The position numbers and the translations under genes are program-made. 14,136 nucleotides of DNA from Fervidobacterium sp. (GTDB lineage: Bacteria > Thermotogota > Thermotogae > Thermotogales > Fervidobacteriaceae), in contig DPIB01000069.1 in NCBI GenBank assembly GCA_003522805.1, positions 1-14,136 of the forward strand, written 5' to 3'. Every line of letters begins with the position of its first letter. Within the stretch, counting starts at the first letter, position 1. This document shows, one piece after another, positions 1 through 6,539 of this stretch. Under the pieces are notes generated by a model. The model ran no database searches. It was not told the DNA's origin and saw only the letters and a list, made by a program, of their open reading frames with translations.

Positions 1-511
1 GATTTGAAAGAGGTTCATCGAACAGTAAGACAGAAGGTTCAACTACCAAAGCCCTTGCAAGTGCTATTCTCTGTTGTTGCCCACCGGATAAGCTCGATGG
101 TGGTCTATTTTCAAATCCCTCCAAACCAACAACTTCGAGAATTTCTTTAACTCTCCTTTGAATTTCGTCTTTTGGAAGTTTTCTCATCTTCAGCCCATAG
201 GAGATGTTGTCACCAACGTTCATGTGTGGAAAAAGTCCGTAGCTCTGAAATACCATTGCGGTGTCCCTTTTCCAAGGGGGAATTTCTACAACGTTCATAT
301 CGTTGATGAGTATTCTCCCGCTGGTCGGTTTCTCAAAACCCGCAATCATTCTAAGTGTTGTCGTTTTTCCACAACCTGACGGTCCAAGAAGGGTAACAAA
401 CTCCCCCGGTTGTATGTCGAACGTTATATTATCTACAGCCCGTATTTCGTTGCCTTTATAGTCTTTGAAAACTTTCGAAATGTTCTCTATTCTCAGCGTG
501 ACCTGTTTCAC
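1..511 (-). CDS. ABC transporter ATP-binding protein, partial (3' end beyond window)
   Basis: This is the nucleotide-binding subunit that powers import by the permease encoded just upstream; it acts on the cytoplasmic face of the membrane. The 170 residues visible contain Walker A GPSGCGKT (about 43-50), the Q-loop VFQSYGLFPHM (Gln at about 89), the signature LSGGQQQR (about 141-148) and Walker B VLLFDEP (about 161-167). The reading frame runs off the left edge just after Walker B, so the D-loop, switch histidine and any C-terminal regulatory domain are not visible. I chose the GTG at 511 because GAGGG lies about 5 bases upstream and the product then starts MKQVTLRIENISKVF, as is usual for the family. 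An in-frame ATG at 540 would add 10 residues but has no good ribosome binding site. The gene begins 56 bases after the permease stop and is probably in the same transcript. The sequence resembles the CysA/PotA/FbpC group; the substrate cannot be read from it. Confidence 0.93.
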   Translation of the reverse strand, partial: MKQVTLRIENISKVFKDYKGNEIRAVDNITFDIQPGEFVTLLGPSGCGKTTTLRMIAGFEKPTSGRILINDMNVVEIPPWKRDTAMVFQSYGLFPHMNVGDNISYGLKMRKLPKDEIQRRVKEILEVVGLEGFENRPPSSLSGGQQQRIALARALVVEPSVLLFDEPLSN

Positions 512-567
512 ACATATCCCTCACTTTTAATAGCTTTCATAACATCACAAAGCCAGAGTACCAGAAA

Positions 568-2706
568 CTAACCTATTATCGTCTTCTCTAGATATTCACT
601 CTTTTTAACCACTAGCCTAAGCAGGCCAAAAACAGTCAATATTATTATTATCAGTACAGATGAGAGTACACTTGCAAGTCCGAACCTAAGATTTTCGGAG
701 AAGTTGTATATTTGCAGCGTTATATGATACCATTTTGCAGATACGAGGAATACCACTGCACTGACTGCTGTCATCGCACGAACGAAGGTATAGGACAAGC
801 TAGATATGAATGCAGGCCTTATAAGCGGGAGTACGATCGTTGAAAACACTGTTTGTGGATTTGCTCCAAGATTCTGAGCAGCTTCCTCAATCGATGGATC
901 TATTTGTTTTAACGCTGCAACTCCACCCTCAACTCCAACTGGCAGTTCCCTAATAACATAGTTAATTACGATGATTGCAGCAGTGCCAACCAATATGAGA
1001 GGGGGTTTGTTGAACGCTATAACGTAGCTTATACCTATCAATGTTCCAGGAATAGAAAATGGCAACATTACCAATCCTTGAAGTAACTTCTTCCCTGCGA
1101 ATTTCTTCCTTACGACAAGAAATGCGACCACCATAGCGAAAATCCCAGCTATAGGCATAGCAATTGCAGCCAAAATCGTCGTATCCAAAAGCGCATCTTT
1201 TCCTCTTTGAAGTGCCTCAACTATGTTCGAAAGTGTGAATGAATAGTCTACGCCCCAGTTTTTCACGAAGCATCCCATGAAAATCGTGGAATAAAGACCT
1301 ACTAGGAATATAGCTATCACATACACAATCGTGGTAAGAACCTTTTTTAATCCGGGACTTACTATATCTACGATCCTACCGCTTGGCTTTCCAGTGACTG
1401 TGACATACGATTTTCTGTTTGTTATGTATCGTTGCAGATAAAATGCTGTCATCGTTGGGAGCAAAAGTAGAAGTGAAAGTGCTGCACCCCTGTCAAGCCT
1501 GTTCATACCAGTAACTTCAAGGTATGCCGTAACAGACAGAACATTGAATTTCCCACCAAGCATCAATGGATTTGCAAAATCTGCTATAGAGTTCGTAAAA
1601 ACAAGGAGCCAAGAACTAAGCAGTCCTGGAGCTGAAAGTGGAAGTGTTACAGTTCTAAAGACCTTCCATCTATTCGCACCAAGATTCATCGAAGCTTCTT
1701 CAAGTGTGCTATCGATTGATTCCAAGACACCAAGCATTGTTAAATAGGCAATTGGAAACATCCCCATCGTTTGAGAAATTACAAGCCCATCTAGACCATA
1801 TATATCCCATTTAAGTCCCAGGAGCTGTTTGGTAATAAGTCCATTAGAACCAAATAGTAGTATCAAAGAAAGCGTGAGTGAAAACGGTGGAGATATCATC
1901 GGAAGATTTGCCATAAGCGAGATGAATTTCTTCCCCTTTATCGTAGTTCTCGTGACGACAAACGCAAATAGGAAACCTATAGCAGTTGAAACAGTTGCAG
2001 TTAATACACCAAGTAGTATGCTGTTACCAAAGGACCGAAGATAAGCCTTTTCAGTTAGCACTGTTTTCCATACGTCAGACGTAAAAGTTCCTGTCCTAGC
2101 AAACGTAAGTTTTACAGCTTCGTATAGAGGATACAGAACAAATGTTAGGACGACTGCAAAAGTTATTATTATGGCGTATGTAGTGACTGGATCAATAGAA
2201 AAAGTCCCAATGGCAAACGCAATAACAAAGAGTGCATAGATAATTAAGAACATCGTATCTATTGTTCTAAGCAATTTCAGAACATTCTCCGCATCATGCA
2301 GTTGTATCATAACACCTATGACTTCGTAATCTTTCTCAACTGGAGCAAATATTGCAAAGTATTCTTTACCACTAAGTTTTATTGTTTGATTCGAAATGTA
2401 AAACTCTTCATAGATCGCATTTTCTTGGCCATATTCGTAATCTGGCAGTCTCTTCAAGATATCGGAAATCTCTACATTTTCAATTTCTGTCCCATCAAAG
2501 TACGAAATGTAGTAGTATATTTCTGGAAACTTTTCAGCTAAAAAATTAGGTTCCACAGAAGCAACAGAACGTGCTAAATTTAATGAATTCTCCCGTGATA
2601 AACGGGAGAATTCATTTCTAATGGTGGTTCTAACCCAAAACAACACCCCAAATACTATAGCAATTACTAAAAAGAACTTGATTATCTTCCAATTTCTTTG
2701 TTCCAT
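568..2706 (-). CDS. ABC transporter permease, two fused permease domains with an N-terminal extracytoplasmic domain
   Basis: This is the membrane channel of the importer. Numbered from the ATG at 2706 (712 aa), a first membrane helix (about 8-25) is followed by roughly 125 hydrophilic residues predicted outside the cell, another helix (about 152-169), and then two tandem binding-protein-dependent permease domains. Each domain has its own EAA loop that docks the ATPase: EEASMNLGANRWKVFRTVTLPL (about 336-357) and EEAAQNLGANPQTVFSTIVLPL (about 607-628). One polypeptide therefore supplies both transmembrane halves, as in the FbpB/AfuB type. The N-terminal extracytoplasmic segment is not part of that family and resembles a Cache-type ligand-binding fold (see findings). 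The start is the ATG overlapping the last 25 bases of the binding-protein gene, with GAGAGG 11 bases upstream. A longer frame could open at a TTG at 2742, but that is less convincing. The overlap suggests translational coupling to the binding protein. Confidence 0.9.
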   Translation of the reverse strand: MEQRNWKIIKFFLVIAIVFGVLFWVRTTIRNEFSRLSRENSLNLARSVASVEPNFLAEKFPEIYYYISYFDGTEIENVEISDILKRLPDYEYGQENAIYEEFYISNQTIKLSGKEYFAIFAPVEKDYEVIGVMIQLHDAENVLKLLRTIDTMFLIIYALFVIAFAIGTFSIDPVTTYAIIITFAVVLTFVLYPLYEAVKLTFARTGTFTSDVWKTVLTEKAYLRSFGNSILLGVLTATVSTAIGFLFAFVVTRTTIKGKKFISLMANLPMISPPFSLTLSLILLFGSNGLITKQLLGLKWDIYGLDGLVISQTMGMFPIAYLTMLGVLESIDSTLEEASMNLGANRWKVFRTVTLPLSAPGLLSSWLLVFTNSIADFANPLMLGGKFNVLSVTAYLEVTGMNRLDRGAALSLLLLLPTMTAFYLQRYITNRKSYVTVTGKPSGRIVDIVSPGLKKVLTTIVYVIAIFLVGLYSTIFMGCFVKNWGVDYSFTLSNIVEALQRGKDALLDTTILAAIAMPIAGIFAMVVAFLVVRKKFAGKKLLQGLVMLPFSIPGTLIGISYVIAFNKPPLILVGTAAIIVINYVIRELPVGVEGGVAALKQIDPSIEEAAQNLGANPQTVFSTIVLPLIRPAFISSLSYTFVRAMTAVSAVVFLVSAKWYHITLQIYNFSENLRFGLASVLSSVLIIIILTVFGLLRLVVKKSEYLEKTIIG

Positions 2707-3668
2707 CTGTCTATTAACCTCTCTCTGTTCTGCGCTTCCCAAAGTAGATCTTGTTGGATAAGGTTTATGTCTTCAGGTTTGTAAACGACCTTGTTTTTGG
2801 GTGCTTTCGGCGAGAGTGGTATCACATACCAGCTTGCAATGATTGATTGTGCCTTGTCACCAAGTACCCAGTTATACAACTTCTTTGCCTCAAGTGGTTC
2901 TTTACCACCTTTGATCAACGACATGGCAGCAATTTCATACCCGGAGCCATCCACTGGGAGTGTAATGACGATTGGAGCCCCTTCCTTCTGTAACTTGATC
3001 AGATCATGCAGGTAACCAATGGCTATTGGTGTCTCACCTATTGCGCAGTCTTTTCCAGGTGCTGCACCGGATTTTGTATACATATTGATGTTTACATTGA
3101 GTTTTTTCATATACTCAAATGCCTTGTTTTCATCTCTTTTATAGATATTAATCATCGTGGTAATCACGTTGTATGCAGTTCCCGATGTATTTGGGTCTGC
3201 CATTCTGATCAAACCTTTGTATTCGGGCTTTATTAAATCTGCCCAGCTTGTTGGTGGTGTTATCCCAAGCTCTTTCGCTCTGTTCTTGTTCGTTGCAAAG
3301 GCCAATGGTCCAACGTACAGACCTATCCAATATCCTTCTGGGTCCTTGAATTTTGCATCGATAAACTGGCTGTATGGTGCCTTGTATGGTGTTGTGAAAC
3401 CCTTTAGTTTTGCTTCAACATGATATACTCCAACTCCACCAACCCAGATTGAAGCCTGTGGGTTGTTCTTTTCTGCTTCAAGTCTTGCAAGCACCTCACC
3501 TGTTGATAATCTCACCCAGTTTACTTTTATTCCTGTTTCTTTCTGGAATTCTTCAAAGAGTACCTTTGCAAGTGGCTCTTCTAATGTTGTGTAAGCATTC
3601 ACGTAGTTTGCTGAAAAACTCAAGACCGAAATGCATATAATAAGAAACGTAAGGACTAATTTCCGCAT
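2682..3668 (-). CDS. ABC transporter extracellular solute-binding protein
   Basis: This 328-aa protein is the ligand-capturing component that delivers substrate to the permease from outside the cytoplasmic membrane. It starts with a signal peptide (Met-Arg-Lys, a hydrophobic stretch through about residue 16, then SFSA, a likely signal peptidase I site near residue 20) and has no convincing lipobox cysteine. The mature region beginning NYVNAYTTLEEPLAKVLFEEF, with ETGIKVNWVRLSTGEVLARL and a late WADLIKPEYKGLIRMADP block, is typical of the family 1/AfuA-like type II binding proteins, which include ferric-iron, aminoethylphosphonate and thiamine binders. The adjacent Tyr-Tyr pair expected in FbpA-type ferric binders is not seen, so iron is not assured. 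I chose the ATG at 3668 because GAGGAGGTG sits 6 bases upstream. The in-frame TTG at 3692 would coincide with the predicted transcription start. The permease and ATPase follow directly. Confidence 0.9.
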   Translation of the reverse strand: MRKLVLTFLIICISVLSFSANYVNAYTTLEEPLAKVLFEEFQKETGIKVNWVRLSTGEVLARLEAEKNNPQASIWVGGVGVYHVEAKLKGFTTPYKAPYSQFIDAKFKDPEGYWIGLYVGPLAFATNKNRAKELGITPPTSWADLIKPEYKGLIRMADPNTSGTAYNVITTMINIYKRDENKAFEYMKKLNVNINMYTKSGAAPGKDCAIGETPIAIGYLHDLIKLQKEGAPIVITLPVDGSGYEIAAMSLIKGGKEPLEAKKLYNWVLGDKAQSIIASWYVIPLSPKAPKNKVVYKPEDINLIQQDLLWEAQNRERLIDRWNKEIGR

Positions 3669-3674
3669 ACCTTC

Positions 3675-3683
3675 CACCTCCTC
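3675..3683 (-). promoter_or_regulatory. Ribosome binding site deciding the binding-protein start
   Basis: The minus strand reads GAGGAGGTG here, 6 bases before the ATG at 3668. This strong Shine-Dalgarno match favours that ATG over the upstream in-frame TTG at 3692, whose use would also place the ribosome binding site inside the coding region. Confidence 0.8.
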
Positions 3684-3696
3684 AAGTGTCAAGAAT

Positions 3697-3726
3697 ATTA
3701 TAACACAGAAACGCTATTTCATTCAA
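3697..3726 (-). promoter_or_regulatory. Promoter of the ABC importer operon
   Basis: On the minus strand TTGAAT (3726-3721) is separated by 18 bases from a perfect TATAAT (3702-3697). Transcription would start near 3690, giving a leader of about 22 bases that contains the ribosome binding site for the ATG at 3668. This is the best promoter match among the leftward genes. Confidence 0.7.
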
Positions 3727-3748
3727 CCTTTTGAAAGTTAGTATTTCC

Positions 3749-3775
3749 AAAAAAACTCAGTTAGCACTTCAGAGT
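3749..3775 (-). terminator. Possible weak terminator after the dipeptide epimerase
   Basis: The minus strand can fold ACTC-(TGA bulge)-AGT, loop GCTA, ACT-GAGT, directly followed by seven T residues. The stem is only 7 bp and has a 3-base bulge, so it is weak for a thermophile. Its position is sensible, about 40 bases after the epimerase stop and just before the importer promoter. Confidence 0.35.
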
Positions 3776-3797
3776 ACGTATTATTACACATTATTGT

Positions 3798-3809
3798 GCA
3801 TAATTATGC
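3798..3809. repeat. Perfect 12-bp palindrome downstream of the epimerase
   Basis: GCATAATTATGC is a perfect palindrome in the spacer between the epimerase stop and the importer promoter. It adjoins a second small inverted repeat, CACA-TTAT-TGTG (3787-3798). Near-repeats of the form TANTANTACGTA flank both. It could be an operator or simply AT-rich spacer; its centre is about 80 bp upstream of the -35 box. Confidence 0.4.
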
Positions 3810-3813
3810 CGCT

Positions 3814-4842
3814 CTATACGTAATAATATGGTACATCAACTTTGTATTTTCCTCTAAAGACTTGTTCTTTCAACATTAGTGAACTATCTAGATCATGGAA
3901 ATCGAATGCGCCTGTTCCAAGTGCGAACTGAACACTCTGATTGATTCCAAGGCTCGATTCTCCCATGCATCCGATCATGAGCTTTAAATTTGCCGCCTTT
4001 ACCATTTCGACAATTGCCAATGCATCACTTATACCTGATTTCATCAACTTTATGTTTATGTAGTCTACAGCTTCTTCTTTTATAAGCCTCATGACATCAT
4101 ACTTTGTCTTCGCACTTTCATCAGCAGCAACTGGGAATGGTGAGTTCCATCTAACATACTTTAATCCCTCGATATCGTACATACCAACAGGTTGTTCAAA
4201 AACTGATATATCTACCCCTGCCCTGTACACTTCTGTCACAAATCGCACTGCTTGTTTTGGTGTGTAGCCCATATTTGCATCGACGATGTACTTGCATCCT
4301 TTTGTAGCTTCGTGAATTGCTATCATCGATTTGATATCTTCTTCCAGATTTTCCCCAATCTTTATTTTTATGATATTGTGCCCTTTCCCGACAATGCTCT
4401 TGGCTTCACTGATACGTTCTTCTATCGTTCCAATGCTCATCGTTTGATCAGTTTCTATTTTTGTCTTCGCACCGCCAAGGATTTGATAAACCGGTACGCC
4501 TGTTTCTTCGCTGAATGCATCGAGCGTGGCATATTGCACAGCTGCTTTTATGCTTGGAGCACCAAAGAGTTTATCTGTGATATCGAATATTTGCCTGTAA
4601 TTTCTCACGTCCATTCCTACGATCATTTCATTCACGGCATTTTCTAAGCCCATGACTGCTGCGACTTTTTCACCGTTAACTCTGAATGATGGTGATGCTT
4701 CACCGTAACCAATTATTCCATTATCCAGTTCAACTATAACTTCTATGTTTTGTGATCCATACGAAATACTATTCGTTATATGGAATGGCTTGAAATACTC
4801 AAACTCTTTCATCTTAAATTCCACAGATTTCACCTGTCCCAT
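3814..4842 (-). CDS. Dipeptide epimerase (enolase superfamily, L-Ala-D/L-Glu epimerase type)
   Basis: This 342-aa cytoplasmic enzyme most likely epimerises the alpha carbon of the second residue of dipeptides such as L-Ala-L/D-Glu. The enolase-superfamily layout is complete: a capping domain with GIIGYGEASPSFRVNGE (about 42-58), the catalytic lysine pair KIK (159 and 161), metal ligands in VDAN (Asp188), VFEQP (Glu216) and AADES (Asp241), and the opposite-face lysine in NIKLMKSG (Lys265). Near the C-terminus HDLDSS supplies the Asp-x-Asp (317 and 319) that holds the substrate ammonium in dipeptide epimerases, which favours this role over muconate cycloisomerase or o-succinylbenzoate synthase. 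The length is normal. GGGAGG lies about 8 bases before the ATG. It follows the transglutaminase-like gene by 40 bp, so the two are probably co-transcribed. The exact dipeptide specificity cannot be read from the sequence. Confidence 0.88.
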   Translation of the reverse strand: MGQVKSVEFKMKEFEYFKPFHITNSISYGSQNIEVIVELDNGIIGYGEASPSFRVNGEKVAAVMGLENAVNEMIVGMDVRNYRQIFDITDKLFGAPSIKAAVQYATLDAFSEETGVPVYQILGGAKTKIETDQTMSIGTIEERISEAKSIVGKGHNIIKIKIGENLEEDIKSMIAIHEATKGCKYIVDANMGYTPKQAVRFVTEVYRAGVDISVFEQPVGMYDIEGLKYVRWNSPFPVAADESAKTKYDVMRLIKEEAVDYINIKLMKSGISDALAIVEMVKAANLKLMIGCMGESSLGINQSVQFALGTGAFDFHDLDSSLMLKEQVFRGKYKVDVPYYYV

Positions 4843-4882
4843 AAGTAATTCCTCCCTTATTTTTGTTTTTTGGAAATTCTAT

Positions 4883-6226
4883 TTAGACTTGTTTGAAGTC
4901 AATGACTTCTATTTTAGTCTCTACATCGAGTATGTAACCCTTATCTATATCTGCATATTCCATTTCCCCGACCTGATTGTCGTATGGGTCTAAACGCCAT
5001 GAGTGTTTTGATGGTACCAAGTCATCTTGAAATTCCGTGTTTGCAAACATTCTAAATCCATCAAGGTTTGTGAAATAGAACAACCTCATGCTTTCATCAT
5101 CTCGCCGGCTACCTCCAAAGGAAAGATCAACTGGTACCCATCCAAGACCTTCTAAGTATATGAGCGTCCAATCGTGTGGAGAAGCTGAGAGCGGAGTGAT
5201 GCTCCAACCAGATTGCCATTTTGCAGGAATACCTGTCATACGGCAAAGTGTAAGGAACAGCAATGCCTGAAATCCACAATCTCCTTTGAAGACTGTTGTA
5301 ACATATTCTGGTATGTTATCGTAGAGTGCATAAGGTAGAACATATGAATAAGAAACATTAAGCGTTACAAAGTCGTATATCTTTCTAGCACGAGTTAGAT
5401 CATCAAAGTCCATATAATCTTGGCAACCAAATATGATATCTAAGATAGACCATAGATATTCTGTAAAGTTTATGTGCGGTAACTTTTCGGAAGTATCCTT
5501 TTCTTCAGGTTGCGGTTCAAGATTCTTTTCAGTTCCAATCCATTCTTTTACATTGTATTCGAATTCAATTGAGAATTCATCGGTATCTATACCTTCCATG
5601 TAAACCGTTCTCTGACCAACCAGGTTATCAGCTATGAAATGTTCATGACTCGATTTGACCAATTTGACAGATGATTGTTGAAATGCTTCTTTAGGGAAAG
5701 GTAACCATACTCTTACACGCTCATTTTCTGGATTGTCCTTTTTCATGGAGATCTTGGCATGTACATTGTAGGTCCTTGACTTACCACCTTTTAGTAACCT
5801 CCCAATTGTGTCGTTTATGAGTTTTCGCCTCTTAGACCCCTCTCTGCTTTCTTTGGTGAGCTTCTGTCTTGCTTTGTACTCTTTGCTAGAAAATACAAGA
5901 TTGCTATCAAACCTTTTTTCGAACATCTTCACATCTCCTACGTACATCCAATCGATTCTTCCATCCCGAACAAGCCTTTGAAATTCCTCCTTTGTGATGT
6001 CTTTGAAACCTTTCTTCAGCAGTGCATATGCTTCTTTTTCCGTGTAGGGGTAAGTCTTTTTAAGCAGTTTGATACGGTACAGCTCAAAGAGCAGTCTTTT
6101 TGTCATAGCATCAGGTAGTTTGTGCTCTTCCAAGCGTTTCTTTATCTCGTTCTGTGCGGTCGAAAAAAGACCATTGGTAACCTGTCTTCTGATATCTTCT
6201 GGTAAAGGATAGACGAGAAACTCCAC
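4883..6226 (-). CDS. Transglutaminase-like (papain-fold) domain protein, probable cytoplasmic peptidase
   Basis: The 447-aa product has a transglutaminase-like core in its second half. The triad residues are visible: Cys317 in KGDCGFQALLFLTLCRMTGIP, His351 in SPHDWTLIYLEGLGWVPVDLS and Asp367 in the same block. Proteins of this family in prokaryotes are usually thiol peptidases or amidases rather than crosslinking enzymes. The first 150 residues are basic and helix-rich with no recognised domain; residues 150-230 look like a beta-rich segment of the kind often found before this core. There is no signal peptide or membrane helix, so it should act inside the cell. The GTG start at 6226 has GGGGGGAT about 6 bases upstream. 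Its partner gene, a dipeptide epimerase 40 bp downstream, suggests a joint role in breaking down imported or recycled peptides containing D-residues, comparable in logic to the Bacillus ykfB/ykfC pair. The specific substrate is unknown. Confidence 0.82.
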   Translation of the reverse strand: MEFLVYPLPEDIRRQVTNGLFSTAQNEIKKRLEEHKLPDAMTKRLLFELYRIKLLKKTYPYTEKEAYALLKKGFKDITKEEFQRLVRDGRIDWMYVGDVKMFEKRFDSNLVFSSKEYKARQKLTKESREGSKRRKLINDTIGRLLKGGKSRTYNVHAKISMKKDNPENERVRVWLPFPKEAFQQSSVKLVKSSHEHFIADNLVGQRTVYMEGIDTDEFSIEFEYNVKEWIGTEKNLEPQPEEKDTSEKLPHINFTEYLWSILDIIFGCQDYMDFDDLTRARKIYDFVTLNVSYSYVLPYALYDNIPEYVTTVFKGDCGFQALLFLTLCRMTGIPAKWQSGWSITPLSASPHDWTLIYLEGLGWVPVDLSFGGSRRDDESMRLFYFTNLDGFRMFANTEFQDDLVPSKHSWRLDPYDNQVGEMEYADIDKGYILDVETKIEVIDFKQV

Positions 6227-6270
6227 AACAAATCCCCCCTTGTGTACCCACCATCATAACTTTTGGGTCG

Positions 6271-6316
6271 TATTCTTGATATTATCAACGTATAGCACTC
6301 TGTATCCTTGATATTA
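6271..6316. repeat. Direct repeat and palindrome overlapping the putative promoter
   Basis: TATTCTTGATATTA (6271-6284) and TATCCTTGATATTA (6303-6316) match at 13 of 14 positions and are offset by 32 bp, close to three helical turns. The first copy runs into the perfect odd palindrome TTGATATTATCAA (6276-6288). The copies overlap the predicted -35 box and transcription start of the leftward unit, as repressor sites often do. The regulator is unknown. Confidence 0.5.
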
Positions 6317-6317
6317 A
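6289..6317 (-). promoter_or_regulatory. Possible promoter of the transglutaminase/epimerase unit
   Basis: On the minus strand TTAATA (6317-6312) and TATACG (6294-6289) are 17 bases apart, each matching four of six consensus positions. Transcription would start near 6282, giving a leader of about 56 bases. An alternative further upstream is TTGATA-18-TAGATT (6400-6429). Neither is strong, so a promoter somewhere in this spacer is more certain than its exact place. Confidence 0.3.
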
Positions 6318-6453
6318 TTTTACATCTAAAATATTGAAAACTGAAACCCGATTAACTTAGTTGGCGACTGAAGAATTCTCCTTTTTAATTCTAGCATAAA
6401 TCTAGCATAAGCTGATGGGAAATATCAATCTATTTCCAATCTGCATTTGGAAA

Positions 6454-6495
6454 ATAAAACTCCTACGCTAATTAATTTGAGCGTAGGAGTTTTAT
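6454..6495 (-). terminator. Rho-independent terminator of the ornithine operon
   Basis: A perfect 16-bp inverted repeat (ATAAAACTCCTACGCT and its complement AGCGTAGGAGTTTTAT, 10-base loop) lies 45 bases after the P5C dehydrogenase stop. On the minus strand the stem runs straight into a T-rich tail (TTTTATTTTCC). It ends the transcript that begins at ord. The T-rich arms on both strands could allow some bidirectional action, although nothing converges on it here. Confidence 0.9.
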
Positions 6496-6539
6496 GTACA
6501 TTTCAAATTCAGTTTCCGAATTCTTTGATTATTCGATGA

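Larger units (their letters stand above)
6227..6453. other. Intergenic region upstream of the transglutaminase/epimerase pair
   Basis: No coding sequence was found in this AT-rich spacer. It holds a direct repeat, a palindrome, a short tandem repeat (TCTAGCATAA at 6390-6399 and 6401-6410, period 11) and two overlapping hairpins that share one arm (6418-6437 and 6433-6453). The P5C dehydrogenase terminator begins at its right end. The leftward transcript of the transglutaminase gene most likely starts here. Confidence 0.6.

Noticed and set aside
2707..2742. Longer permease start at a TTG (2742)
   Set aside because: The extra 12 residues are hydrophilic and read through binding-protein coding sequence in another frame. 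The ATG at 2706 has a GAGAGG upstream and begins a normal basic N-terminus before the first helix.
4252..4647. 131-residue open frame on the plus strand
   Set aside because: It is antisense to the dipeptide epimerase, is rich in Cys, Phe and His, and has no plausible start signal.
6227..6453. A riboswitch or small RNA upstream of the transglutaminase gene
   Set aside because: I could not match the spacer to any known riboswitch layout. The hairpins are short and there is no attenuator-like terminator before the gene.
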